Counted from the first letter of the stretch, positions 22,311-34,373 are shown. The stretch is 64,000 bases of DNA from Diplolepis rosae (GCA_030998225.1 JAPYXD010000459.1:992001-1056000); one strand, 5' to 3'. Numbers and translations are program-made. Notes: generated by a model from the letters alone, not told the origin.

Positions 22311-23637
22311 TATTGCGCTGATTGCGATTTGATCGTCGCGCTTCGCGCTTGGTCTTGTGCTCTTCGCATACATTTAAGTTTATTTATTATAATTTGATAC
22401 TGAAAAGCTCAAACCAATTTTATAATAATATTACAGATGATGTGAATTACACAATTTCTCAAAGTCACTCAATTTCTTTTTGAATTTAAGCGAAACAGGA
22501 AATTCAATTTACTTAAGGCTCTATCAGCCTTAAGGAACACATTCTCATCATGGCGATCGCGCTTCGCGCTCGATTTTCTGTATACATTTCAGTAACTTTT
22601 TAATAAATTACATGATTAAAATAAATTACTTTTCTTCCAAATCTCTCAAAAAGAAAAAAACAGTCGTAGACTTTATTTAAGGAAACGATTTTGCAGAACA
22701 ACGCTTATTTCGTATCTCACATATTTTGGTGAAAAAAATCGAATTTTTTTAATATTAAAAATCAAAACATAAAATATACCTCCTGTCCCGAAATGTCTTA
22801 ATGAGAATTTGTAGACCTCATTTAGGCAAACAATTTTCCATCTATACGTTTTTTTTTATCTCACATATTTTATCTAAAAAATGGAATTTTTGAATTTTAA
22901 TCGTATTTTTAGAATTGAAATGAAAAATATATGTTTTATCAGAAACTGTGTAAGACAAAATTTGTAGATCTTTTTGAAACGAACAACTTTGTATTCTTAC
23001 GTTTTTTTTCGTATTTCACATATTATTGTTAAAAAATTGAATTTTGGATTTTCAATAGTTTTTTTTTAATTAATAAGAAAAATATGCATCTTATGTAAAA
23101 ATGTTACTATTCAAATTTGTAGGTCTTTATGTAGAAAATAATATTGTATCATAACGTTTCTACGTATCTCGTATAATTTAACTGGAAAATGGAATTTTGA
23201 TATTGACTTTTTTATAATTTAAATATGCTGTGACATTTGTAATTTTGATTTAATCAAAAAATTTTATTAGGATAATTTGCAGAGATTTATGAGTACTATC
23301 AAAAACCAGTATTGAAATTTTTAATTTTTTCAAAAAGTTATTTTCAAAAACACAAAAGTAGTGCTCAATCCCTCAATTTTGATTGGATGTGGCTGGTTAA
23401 CGAACTTGTCCTTACTTTTTCGGCTCCGATAAAGTGTACCAAAGCTCAATTCAATCTGATAATTCTATCGAGAGTTATGCCGCACACGACCTACTACAGA
23501 CAGACAGACAGACGCTTTCGTAAAAACCGTTTTTTCTGACTCATGGGATCTCAAAACGTAAAGATTTGATGAAAATTTCGAAAGTCATTTTTCACATAAA
23601 ACCAATACCTTCTCATCCATGATGAGAATGTAAAAAG
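22311..23637 (+). repeat. Dispersed repeat (ATTCTCATC family), long copy
   Basis: Begins near TCGTCGCGCTTCGCGCTTGG, includes the hairpin CTTAAGGCT-CTATC-AGCCTTAAG (22512-22534), then ACATTCTCATCATGG (22539). It ends CATGATGAGAATGT (23620-23633), so the stretch from 22539 has short inverted ends. It is collinear with both arms of the palindrome at 50.5-53.0 kb. Contains (CAGA)n. No coding sequence; the ORF at 23312 is repeat-internal. Confidence 0.8.
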
Positions 23638-25603
23638 GTTCATCAAGTAATTATGTTTAGTTTATAGTGTTATTTTTGATTAGCAAGGAAAATAAACAAA
23701 AATTTAAAAATATCCAACAAGCCCATTCGAGGTGATTTCTGATAAAAAGTAGAATTTAAGTTTTTATTGCGACATTAGGATTTTTCCATTTATTACTATG
23801 AAAGTAAAAGAAAAACAATGAGATATGGTATGAGTAAAAAGGGTTTTATGTAGTAAGGAAAGTAGGTGGTAACTCGATGGTAGTAACGCAGTTAGGGTTA
23901 GGGTTAGGGGAGTGAGGGTTGAGACACGGGTTACCATCTAGGGCTAGGGGTACGTGTCCGGGGTAAGTTATGACTTAACGAGGGGTTAGCGTGAGCTTAG
24001 GATTGGACAAGCCTCATGGAAGCTCACCGACTCCAGGTTCAAATGACTCGCTCTGATTCTCCAAGTTCACGATTCTCCACCGAACCCGTTAATTGCTCGA
24101 GCACGCCGGAATAACTTAAGAAGAATTATTATTACTGATCCAGCAGATAGCGCAACTTCGCTCATACGTTCTACCTCTAATTGTTTGGTAAATTACAGCC
24201 CAGAAACTATTACGATATTGTCCAGTTAATTTATTCAGTTGTATCCGCACTACTACCATTTCAGTCTAATTAACAACTTTAAGAATCTCACTTTTTTTAA
24301 ACTATCAATTTCAATTTACAAATTCACCTTTCAGAAAATTAATTTCTATCTTATAACTCTTCTCCTTTATATGAATTGAATACGTCTGGGTTTTTGTAAT
24401 CACATATACATATATATATACAATATTTTCAAATAGAAAAGTAAGTACTTTGAAAATTTCTGATCGAAAGAAAAGGCTTTAAATTAAATTTTATGGCGTG
24501 TAGCGTTAGAGAAATGCAATGAGAGGATATGTCAACGATCTGATAAAAATAGTTTGCAGTAAAATTTTGTGGTAAACAGTTGGGAGATCAATAGTTTAAT
24601 ACTAAACTGGAAATTCGCATCAACGCATACAGGAATTCACTTATGGCGGAGAAACTCATCTGCATCGTCGCTAGATTCGCCTTTATTATGTTTATCGGTT
24701 TAAGACTTTGGTAAATATTATAATCGTTTTAAAAACTGTTGAGGCGTGACGAGGAGAGTTAACAGGCTCATTTTTTTATCGTCCTCGTCCCCCACAAATT
24801 GCTTTCAACCAACCCTGTTGTGTTTGACTTATTAAAAATTATGAATTTTCCTAATAAATTAACATTTATTTTCTGATTTTTTTTTCAAAATTTAACGATT
24901 AATTCATAACCATATTTTTTTACTTCAACTTATGTTTACAGAATACGATGTACATGTTTCGACTACATAGTTGGCTATAGCTGTTAAAATAATGGGTGAA
25001 TTAAAACAAAAAATAATCTTCAATATCTTATATTCTTCGTATACATTCAAGTTTATTTCTTGTAATTTTATGCTAAAGCTCAAGTCAATTTTAAAATAAT
25101 GTGAATGTGAATTACGTTTTCTCAAAGATACTAAATGTTCGCAATTCCGGTAAGATTGGAGTCTTGAATGGTAATCAGATTAAAATATCTACAATAAAAA
25201 ACATCTTTTTGTTATGCTTTTGTAAAACTTTTGAAAAAAAAAAATTTTTACATAACATAAGACTAGAAAATTATAGGTATTCGAAGTTAAGGCAAATGAA
25301 TTAATCTTTGTAGAACAAGGATTTTCAGTCCATTTCAACAAATATTGCTTAAAATCGAATAGTTCAATCTACAAAAATTTGTTGTTATAACAATCAAATA
25401 TTTAGTTGATTCAAAAAAATTTTTGTAAATCAACCAAACTTTTCTTCGATTGCAGACGTTTCTTATTGTATTCTGTAATATTTGAATATAAACTATATAA
25501 TTAACTCACGTGATTAAGTTGCTCAATTGCCTCTAAACTTCTTATTATTATTTAATCAAGGTTTCTTAAATTATTTTAATAAATGTTAAATGTAAACAAC
25601 TAT
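23638..25603. other. Intergenic; one short TTAGGG run
   Basis: No supported gene. GTTAGGGTTAGGGTTAGGGG (23891-23910) is three copies of a telomere-like hexamer within a G-rich patch (23870-24000). The remainder is AT-rich. Confidence 0.4.
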
Positions 25604-26197
25604 GCACTCAGAAAAAAGATTTGTTTGAATCAAAGAAAATTAATGGTTCGAAAAAGTTTCTTTGATTTGAAAAAATGATTTTTTTACCAGCAGGTCATAA
25701 AGTGGATTTTATTGCCTCGTGCGGGGCAAACAAATCTATTTTCTGACCCCCTCGTAGAAAAAAAATCGTGTGCGACACTGGAAAAACATCAATTTTACTT
25801 GTATGGTTATTACCCTCGCTTTGCTCCCGTATCAAAATTCACACTCGCAAAATAAACTTTTTTTCCCTAATAGTTGCACAATATACTATATTTGAATGAA
25901 ATAAAATTTATTTAATTCAAACAAAATATCTTTGGGCCAAATACATATTTGTTTGAGTCAACTAAATTTTTCTTCCAAACTAACAAATTATTGCATTTGT
26001 ATATGAGGTCAAAGATATAATTTGTTTGATCTAATGTAGAAATTTATTTGATTAGAAGACATTTTTATTTGGTTCGAAGATACTTTGTTTGAATCAAACA
26101 AATTTTATTTCATTTAAATAAATTATTTTTTTAAATCAAAGAAACTCTTTCAAATAAATAATTTTCTTTGATTACATCAAATCTTTTTTCTCAGAGC
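25604..26197. mobile_element. MITE with CACTCAGAAAAAAG ends and internal repeats
   Basis: Ends GCACTCAGAAAAAAGATTTG and the inverse AAATCTTTTTTCTCAGAGC. The interior repeats TTTGATTC/GAATCAAA-like words many times. A piece of a second element (25686-25889) sits inside. Confidence 0.65.
25686..25889 (-). mobile_element. GCGGGCC-hairpin element, copy 1
   Basis: Contains AGGTCATAAAGTGGATTTTA, GGCAAACAAATCTATTTTCT and GACCCCCTCG, a decayed hairpin, then AAAAATCGTGTGCGACACTG. It is the inverted, diverged counterpart of the copies at 29963-30212 and 57897-58100, and is nested in the surrounding MITE. Confidence 0.6.
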
Positions 26198-27007
26198 GTA
26201 ATTAGAATTCTAGAATAGAAATCAGTAGGAAAAATAGAATTATTTATTTCCAGAACATTTTTGATATTGAATTAAACATTGTTATTGGAGTATTTTTACT
26301 TTTGCCTTTGTCGTGGGCTCACTTCTCCCATGAATCTCGCAGTGAGTTCGCGGGATGTTAAATTTACTGTGATTCGATCAGGCTCCGGTAAAGTGGAGCG
26401 ATAATGTGCATTTCGCACACATATAAATTCGAATTCATATATATATAAGCTCGTGCATAGGTATATAGCTAAAGAGGTATGCAAACTATGCAGCATCTTA
26501 TATACAACTCGTGGCATTTTGCCGAGCCGTGGCGCCCCGCTTAAACGCGAATTACATAATTATCCTTACGCATTGTTTAGTTTCAATTATTTCTTCGACC
26601 CCATCGTTACTTATATATGTCTTCCTCTCTTTTCACGCATTACAAACACTTGAAGCCACACTTATGGAAATATTGCGTTTTACAATGAGGTAAATTGTAT
26701 ACAAGAACGTTGCTCAGCGAGGCAAACACTTTATGATGTAAACAGGTTGAAGGATTCCTCAAGAAATCTTTTTTTTCCTCCTTATTAATTATCGACCTCG
26801 TTTCCGTCATATTGTTCGTGGGATCGATGGGAAGCATAAATGAAAACGTTTAACTGCTTCGATGTATCATTAAAAAATTAGTCATATCTGAAAGATAGAT
26901 AACTTACCGAAAAATTTCCATTTTACAACAATTGCAGAGTCGTTGCATTTTATGACCTGGAAATTATGAGTGCTACAAAATAAAAATTCTGGATATTAGG
27001 ACATTAT
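26198..27007. other. Intergenic, less AT-rich, no convincing gene
   Basis: Short overlapping ORFs on both strands (26296-26837) share no recognisable domain and none has a clear start with a splice donor. The stretch has no obvious repeat signature, so it may be unique host non-coding DNA. Confidence 0.3.
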
Positions 27008-27810
27008 TGGACTATAGCTGAGAAAACTATACAGAATTTTAGTTCAACATAATACCTGTCGTGACTATACGATATTGGTATTGTAGCTAAACTGAATTCG
27101 TGACACACCGAAATGCGTATTTTGCCTTCGTACCATTATAATTTCGTTCGTGTAACGATAGAAGTATAGCTGTTCGACCTATACCGGTATATAGTGTCTC
27201 GACCCATGCGGAATAGGTGAGACAACTATACTAGTTTGCCGTGCGACCTATACATTGCTTCGCATGCACGCGACTCTAACCTCAAAATCAGAAAGAAGTG
27301 TCATTTGTTCGAGGCGTTTTTTTGATTTCTTTGGAGCATTTTTTCTTGTTTTGAAAGATCATTTTTGCGTATCGCGTATTGTTTTATCACACGCGAAAAT
27401 TCACAATAGCGATGGACGAGTGGGTGAAGAAAAAATTGACTGATTGGGGATTAGGAAAATATATCGAAGCTTTCGAAGGTAAGTACTAACATAGTTACAA
27501 TAATTTGACCATCATTTTTTCATTTCCTATTATTTATAATTAAAGCTATGGATTACAGAACATATATGTGACAACTCTATCGCATGCATAATATTTTGGT
27601 TACGATCGCTATACATCGTATTGTCATATCAACGAACTTGTATCCTTTGTGGAGGAATATGACGTTTAGGAATACCAGAATACCTGTCTCACCTATACTC
27701 GTATAGTTCTGAGGACCATGCCGCAGCATTGGTCTGATAGCAATATTTTCTGGTTCTGAGGACCAACATATAGTTCTCTCTGCTATACTGTTTTTTTAGT
27801 GTGGCAGCAA
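27008..27810 (+). mobile_element. Probable TE fragment with CTATAC subterminal words
   Basis: CTATAC/GTATAG words cluster on both sides (27014-27250 and 27685-27792), and GGTGAGACAACTATAC on the left opposes CTGTCTCACCTATAC on the right. This resembles subterminal binding-site repeats of DNA transposons. Exact ends could not be fixed (about GACTATAGCTGAG and GCTATACTGTTTTTTTAGTG). Confidence 0.4.
27412..27478 (+). CDS. SAM-domain-like first exon
   Basis: An ATG at 27412 opens MDEWVKKKLTDWGLGKYIEA, then FE, and the exon ends at a consensus donor, AAG|GTAAGT (27479). The spacing of W, L, W, L, Y, F fits the start of a sterile alpha motif (helices 1-2; W..K.L..WGL..Y...F). SAM domains mediate protein-protein or RNA binding. 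Only the first third of a domain is present; no matching second exon is visible within the next kilobase. Because CTATAC subterminal words surround it, the exon probably belongs to a truncated transposon rather than a host gene. A host alternative is possible. Confidence 0.45.
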
Positions 27811-28380
27811 AGAAATCTGAAAAAATTGAAGCACGGATAAAATGTCCCGAGAGTGTAAGCTATGATGCTGAGTTAAAACGAAACCCCGAGCGCCGCGTTA
27901 CGGAGTCATAGAGAATTTACTTTAATCAAATTTTTATATTAATTATAACAATTGAATTTGAAATTTGTGATTTGTGATACAGCAAGCAACGAATTTGGCA
28001 CATTGTATACTATAATTATTATGAAACTCGACTCATCCCAAGTGTAAGTGAGCTGATTAACCTCTGGTGGCGTTGTGTATGCCCTAGCGATAAGTGCGTC
28101 CGATTTCTCGCCCCCACCTACTTTTAATCTGATTAGAAGAAATTTCCAAGCCCAGTATAGATATACGCAGAGGTGGATACCTTGGGCTAACATAAACATT
28201 ATGATCAGAACAACATAAATATCGCATAGGCCGCGAGTCAACGTTCCCGTCACGGATTCGTCGCACTTGGGGCGAGCATGAGGCCGCGTTTCCACGCCAC
28301 TCTAGTACACAGCCAAGCGGCGTTTTAATATAATATTATTGGCTATTGATAAATTGTCGATAATGATAGGTTAGTCCAAT
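27811..28380. other. Intergenic, nothing recognised
   Basis: Moderate GC; overlapping minus-strand ORFs (27939-28295) lack any domain. No repeat termini seen. Confidence 0.3.
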
Positions 28381-28590
28381 GTGAGAGGGAGGGAACCAGG
28401 GCTCTCCTCTACCCTTCCTTTAACCTTCTTTCCTTCATTCTCTCACATCTCTTCAATCTCTTTATATCTTTTCTCTCTTTTCTTTTGTCATTTATTTTTT
28501 CTCTTATTTCTTCTCTCTCGATCTCTCTCTGATTTTCTCATAAATCTCAACTTCTCCCTCGTCGCTTCCTTTTCCCTCCTCCGAGATCCT
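28381..28590. repeat. Pyrimidine-rich low-complexity tract
   Basis: About 200 bp of CT-rich sequence on the plus strand (TCTCTTTATATCTTTTCTCTC, CTCTCTCGATCTCTCTCTG), followed by the purine-rich AGAAAGAGAAAGAGAGAA at 28649-28666. The ORF across it is an artefact of composition. Confidence 0.7.
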
Positions 28591-29962
28591 CGCGGGCTCA
28601 AACGAAATTCTTGTTAAAGTCTCGATGCCTGGATCAAAGGAGAGTACCAGAAAGAGAAAGAGAGAACCATTTACGATCAACGTATCCCCGTGAACAAAAG
28701 AGATCGGAAGGAAGAATGCTCAAAACAGGATCTTGATAAGGCGATCTCACGATCCTCCATGAAGTCTGTTTTGATCTGGCGATTCTGCGACGATCCTCGA
28801 TCAACGAGCCTTGATAAGCAAGTGACGAGAGTTGTGCGAATAACGCGCTTGTTTTACGCTTCAGATTTATTGCATCGTGAGTCTTCTAGAGGGAGGCAAA
28901 GGCATTTTAATAAGAGAAGTTTATTTTACATTAAATCATTAAAGGCCCCCATCTGTGGCCGAAACGTTTGCCTTCCTAATGTTTATGTCCTCGATGACAT
29001 AAATAATTGGAAACTAAGCTGACCCCAAGCCAAAATAAATATTACAGAATGTATATTTAAACTTATATGCATTAAGATAGATTCCTAATTTTTGTCTTTT
29101 TGAGAATTTTAATAATTTAAATAAATTTTATATGTATATAAATATATTTCTTCAATTTATGGCACCGAAGAAGTCCTCCATTAGCGGCTAGAACGTTCGC
29201 TTTTTTTAAATTTTACTAATTTCATAGAAAGGACAAAAAAAATTTTCATAGTGCCTCTTTTGAAGATCTGATTTTTGTGTGCAACATGGGGAAACATTTA
29301 TTTTCCCAAGTTGTACAATATAATATTCCTCACGTGGGACGAAAGATGATGACTTAGCAGGGCGAAAGTAGTTCCAGAGCAGCAAACGGCATGTGATTGG
29401 TCGATTAAAATAGTGCTATGTTAATAACGCGATCGTCTTGTCTATCATTATTTACTGATCCGAGAGAGACGAAAAGCGATATCAATCGACGCGGTTTATC
29501 TATACTTTTATTTATCACGATAGTTTTTTCTTGTCTCTGTCTTTATCAATATTGTGAATCAATTGCGACCAAGGCACTTGCGCATTAGACATACACTCAA
29601 GTCGGATAGCAGGGAAAATTTTCGGGATTGCACCTGTAAACTCAGGTAATCCTCAGATAAAAAAAAATCAGGAGCGTAAGAACTATTTTAATCATTGGAA
29701 AGAGTTAAAGCGAACACAACAAAGTAGCACTGTCCCTATTATTATTACGGCACTTAACGACTCCAAGTTGTTTACATCGCCACTCTTTCGACCCTTTCCC
29801 ACCGTAGCATTATCACACTTATTCTCGGAAGTTCCTAAACACAGTTCCCCTATTATCTGACATAAGTGCAGCAGCTAACTTCTCTCTTTCTTTAGTTTAC
29901 ATAAACGTGACATATAGTACATTCTTTCTATAAATACAATAATAAAATATATTAATTATTTT
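28591..29962. other. Intergenic; two degenerate hammerhead-like motifs
   Basis: A 110-codon ORF (28690-29022) has no recognised domain. GGCC-CCCATCTGT-GGCC-GAAACGTT (28944-28968) and a decayed relative GAAGAAGTCCTC...GGCTAGAACGTT (29166-29200) resemble the stem II plus GAAAC part of hammerhead motifs that Penelope-like elements often carry. From 29330 to 29900 the sequence is less AT-rich and unassigned. Confidence 0.35.
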
Positions 29963-30212
29963 AGCGGGCCATAAAGTGTATTTTATTGCCGCCTGTGGGT
30001 CAAACAATAGTACATTGTGCAACTAGGGAAAAAAAAATTTATTTTGCGAGTGTGAAGTTTGATGCCCGAGCAAAGCGAGGGTAACAACCACACGAGTAAA
30101 ATAAATGTTTTTCCCGTGTTGCACACGATTTTTTTTCTACTAGCGGGTCAGAAAGAGGATTTGTTTTCCCCGCACGGGGCAATAAAGTCCACTTTATGGC
30201 CCGCTAGTAGAA
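29963..30212 (+). mobile_element. GCGGGCC-hairpin element, copy 2
   Basis: Left end AGCGGGCCATAAAGTG and right end CACTTTATGGCCCGCT are inverted repeats. Inside, CTAGCGGGTCAGAAAG...CTTTATGGCCCGCTAG forms a near-perfect hairpin around CCCCGCACGGGG. The sequence GAGCAAAGCGAGGGTAACAA is shared with the copy at 57897. Confidence 0.75.
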
Positions 30213-30559
30213 AAATCTGTTTTTCGACGCCCCAGTAGGAAAAAAATTTAATAAAACATGGAAAAAACATTTATTTTACTTGTGTGATTATTGCCATACT
30301 ATTTTACCACGTTTGAGCATTCACTCTGCAGGCAAGGAAATCAATCTTCGATAATGTATTTATGAAAAATGACGTGCATAACTCGACCAGAAAAGCAATG
30401 GATGCAATATAATATTGTTAAATAAATAAAAATGATGACCCAATGCTAAAATTTGAAAAAAATGTGAATAATTTTTTCAGTAATCTCTTTAAAATTATTT
30501 TCGATTTGTGTATATTTAACATTCTCTTCTTTCAACATATTTTCACGATCACAAAAATA
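30213..30559. other. Flank of the hairpin element
   Basis: Begins with diverged echoes of the same element (AAAAAACATTTATTTTACTTG, about 30265), then AT-rich sequence without a gene. Confidence 0.35.
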
Positions 30560-31660
30560 GTGTTTTCAATAATGTCTGTCTGTCTGTCGTCATCATCGTT
30601 GTCTATTGACACAATAACTTTCGAAAGAATGATCAGATTGTTATGCGCTTTCGTATACATTATCAGGGTTCAAAAATAGAGGACGAGTTTTTTAGCCAGA
30701 CTTTTGGAAAGAGTTAGAATTTGCAATATGAACTCCTAATCGTACTTTTTTTTACATCGTATTTTTGTTATTTTTCAATCCGACATAAATGAAAAAAGAT
30801 ACGGCATTTTGAAATCATTAAAAAATCAAAAATATAAGTGCATTCTTAAGCCAAACTATGTGAAATAAAAAAAAATTTAGGGAATGAAATTATTTCCGTA
30901 AAAATTAACGATTTTTATTTAAACGATTTTTTTATGAAACGTAAATTTTTCGTTTCATTTAGAAGAAATTACATTGAAAATCAAAAATCCTATTTTTCAT
31001 TAAAATAATACGATGTACAAACAAAAGTTTATGAGTAAAATTATTCTATTAAAAAAGATCTGCAAATTTAGTTCTGATTATTTGTTTATATGACCCATAT
31101 TTTTCATTTTCATTTTTAAAATGCTATAAAATAAAATAATTTCCTTTTTACATTCTCATCACAAATGAGAAATTGTTACTTTATGTGAAATTTGACTTTT
31201 ATAATTCTTATGAATCTTGACGTTTTAAGACTCCTTGAGTAAGATAAAACTATTTTTATCTCGGTGTCTGACTGTCTGTAACTATGGTTATTGTTGTTTT
31301 GTTGAAGTCTGAAGACACAATATTCTTCGGAAAAATAATCCGATTGTAATTCAACTTTATATATTACATCAGTGCTTCAAAAAGAAAAGGATGAGTTTGT
31401 TATCCATCCATATCCAAAAAAAGTCTGAAAATTATAGAATTTTTGGAGTTTGATGAGTTGAATCGAAACCTTTGAATAAAACAAAGTGCTAATTGAATCG
31501 GACGTTTCCTTTTAGATGTTGAGAATGTAGACTGAAGAAAAAATTATTCCAACAATCCTTACAAATTTATTTGATGATTGCAGAGACTCACAGAATATCA
31601 CGATGAGAATGTGTTCTTTAAGGTTTGCAGAACCTTAATCAAATTAATTTCCTCACCAAA
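30560..31660 (-). repeat. Dispersed repeat (ATTCTCATC family), one partial and one fuller diverged copy
   Basis: Starting at 31147, TTTACATTCTCATCACAAATG and the following 300 bp match, in inverse orientation and with many changes, the 23330-23637 copy, including TCTGACTGTCTGT and GATGAGTTTGTTATCCATCC. It ends CGATGAGAATGTGTTC followed by the hairpin TTAAGGTT-TGCAG-AACCTTAA (31618-31638). A partial direct copy precedes it (30572-30720: CTGTCTGTCTGTCG, GGACGAGTTTTTTAGCCAGA). Confidence 0.6.
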
Positions 31661-33316
31661 TATTAACTCTAAAATATATGATATGTAACTTGAAGTTTCG
31701 ACACAACTATTCAATTTCGTTTAGCTATTGGCTTTGTTTTTTCATACTATACAGAAAATCATCTTGCTGAATTACATTCCACTGAAGTTTACAGATGATT
31801 TGTCAGTTATTTTTGAATTTTGTTTGCATGTGTAAATATCTAATTTGGACACTTGAAAGTACTAAGTCTTATGGAGGTTGATGATATATTAGAATTTTGA
31901 AGAGCTCAAAATGTATTTACTGTCATTTCAACTCCAGTTTTCCGATGAAACATGACCTAACTTCCGGATCAATATCTCGAGCACAAGACAACGAGATGGT
32001 CGGTGCCTTAATTTACAAGAGCGATCGCGATGCTGGAGATAAGTCTCGCGTTGGGATATAATTTAGCGGTAGTCCGGCTCTAAGATCTCCAATCAACCAC
32101 TTAGCCGACGATGTATTTACGAGGTGTTCTGTAATTTTCTCTAATTCGACGCGACTCTCACCTTCCCCTTTCGTTCTTCTCTCTCTCTTTCACTCAAGTA
32201 ACAAGCAACTCTTTTTTCCCTTTTCCGTCCCGCCCTCACTATAGTTAGAGTTCATGCACACGCACTGGGCACACTTATGCTAATGTGACTCTATTACAGT
32301 TCTTAAAATACAATGAAAAAATAAGAGAAAGGAGAAAGGGGGTAGGAGATTATAGTTTATTGTAGCTCATACTTCATGAGTTCGATTTGTCTTCTTTGCC
32401 TTTTGACATACTACGGAAACACGCACCAGCCTACCCGGAATGATTTAGCGGTGGCGGTCAATCTTCATTTGTCGATCCCTCGATTCAGGCCCTCAAGATC
32501 GACGAGCGTCTACTTCTACTTTATGAGCGGCAGCTCTGATAGTCACCCCTGGGGCTTTTCCGGTTTTTTACCCGAAACATTCATCTCAATTTGATTGATT
32601 ATAATTGACATAAAGATTTACAAATTTAATGAGAGAATAGCTATTTATCGATCAGGGATAGACCTAATTACATTTTCAATAGGTTAAAGAGCCTAAGAGT
32701 ATAGAATGCAAAAGTCGTCTTCGTGTATATTAAGACCGAATTAGTACCATAGATTAGCGTCCATAAGACATCCAATTCCCTCAAGAACCAACCTTGAAAT
32801 TACATCTTTGTGGGAGATATGGAGGGGGAAAGTGTAATAAAAAAGTGATTTTTCTGATAAACAGCTAAACCAAATTTGATTTTAATAGTAAGGTAAAAGT
32901 CCCGATAGCGGATCATGTACCAATACAGGAACATGTACTTTTATTTTTTTGTAAATACAAATGATATTTGAAATTACTTCACGTTAATGCAAAAACATGT
33001 ACGCTATAAACTTTTTGAATGGGAAAAATACAGAAAAGTATGTTACATAATTCGTTAAATCAGTAAGGAAAAAAAAGTTTATTGTGATGCATGCGAATGC
33101 TTAAAATACGTCCAAGTTTTACGTGAAACGAGCAGCAGAAAAATCGCAGAAATAGAATTATCTTCATTCAACAATCACAGAAGATCGGCTCAACAATTTG
33201 GCGCTGCTATGTATAGAAGCGGAAATACTTCTTTCTTTGGATTTCGAAGATTTGATTATAGATTTCGCCAATCAAAAAACCAGGCGAAAGTGCTTTTGAA
33301 AACTCGAATCTAATTA
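31661..33316. other. Mostly unique-looking non-coding DNA
   Basis: No domain-bearing ORF. The 32150-32600 part is less AT-rich. On the minus strand an ATG at 32584 opens MNVSGKKPEKPQ before a weak donor (G|GTGACT, 32546-32541), which could be a short first exon but is only 12-13 codons long. Confidence 0.3.
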
Positions 33317-33970
33317 CGAGGGGCCGTTCACTCAAAGTCGATACTACGTGAGCATAATTATTCCGTTAACTAGATCACGATTCATGTGATTCCACACTTG
33401 AAGCATGATCCGATTTGATTCTGACAATTAGAAAAGAAAAGAATCGAATCCAACCTCAAAAGACGCACAGGGGTCATTCCGAAAGTTTTGCGCATTGAGC
33501 TGCATCATTACGATTGATTCCTGTTGATTTCGTCTGAATCCAGCAGATTCTTTGTTGATCCTTAATTGATTCCTTCAATTCTCGATCAAACAAAAATATT
33601 ACAGCCTACACTGGCGATGTCAGCTAAGAACCAATACAGTTTTACAGCTCCACGTACGTGTAGCCTGCGCGCGAGACTGCGCATTAGACAAGTTTTAACG
33701 CGTTGATCTCAAGTGATCTCAAGGTAACTCGAGCTGAATCGCTCGAGCGTGCACGGAATCGTAGTGATTCTTGGCGATTCTGAATGATTCCCGGTGATTC
33801 TTCTGAATCTTACTGATGAACGCGGCTTTCAAACTTTCAGAACCACTCTAAAATTTTATTGAATCAAGCTGATTCTCCATATGATTCTAAAGAATCTTTT
33901 GACGAGTCACTGATTCTGAATTGATTATAAGTATGGAAAATCATGGATTCTTCCAGTGAATGGCCCCTCG
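33317..33970. mobile_element. hAT-type MITE, 654 bp, with TGATTC repeats
   Basis: Ends CGAGGGGCCGTTCACT and the inverse AGTGAATGGCCCCTCG, flanked by exact 8-bp duplications TCTAATTA (33309-33316 and 33971-33978), as for hAT elements. The interior, especially 33410-33960, repeats GATTC/GAATC words at short intervals, which probably serve as subterminal binding sites. No transposase. Confidence 0.9.
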
Positions 33971-33978
33971 TCTAATTA

Positions 33979-34319
33979 TATATCAATTTCCTTATTGAAG
34001 GTATCGCATTTATTGACAATATTACACGCGCCACGCGACAATATGGCGGAACCAGTTCATTAGCGCGTCACCACCCGAGAGCACCGGAATTTATCACTAC
34101 TTTATTGTTAATTAGTTAATTGCCTTGTTATATTTCAACATACGTAAAAAACCATTAATATAAATAAAAGGAAGAACACTCGCGTAGGAGAGAGAAGAGA
34201 GGCGAAGTGGCTGAAGTGCATGTGGCAGACGCCATAAAACGTTCAAGTCAATTTATACTTATGCTCGGAATTCCGAGCCACTTGCCAAGAGAAAATTTAA
34301 CCAAAGTCACTCACGCTAC
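33979..34319. other. Likely intron or flank of the minus-strand exon
   Basis: No ORF or repeat end recognised. On the minus strand this is what would follow the donor at 34319. Confidence 0.3.
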
Positions 34320-34373
34320 CTGTATGATATCCTCCGTGACTGGGTCGAATCGTAGTACAAATTCGCCTTCCAT
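34320..34373 (-). CDS. Candidate host first coding exon (minus strand)
   Basis: On the minus strand, ATG at 34373 reads MEGEFVLRFDPVTEDIIQ and reaches CAG|GTAGCG at 34319; a stronger donor GTGAGT follows five bases later (34314-34309), which would add GTAGC to the exon. The start context (AAAGGATGG) is good, composition is balanced, and no repeat signature is present. The sequence upstream on its strand (to about 34500) is GC-richer, as for a 5' UTR. I do not recognise the protein. Further exons would lie at lower coordinates, in TE-filled intron. Confidence 0.4.

Noticed and set aside
23891..23910. TTAGGG telomere-like run
   Set aside because: Only three hexamers in a G-rich patch with other GGGTTA-like words; far too short to call telomeric, and insects usually use TTAGG.
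28381..28617. 78-codon ORF
   Set aside because: Produced by a pyrimidine-rich tract.
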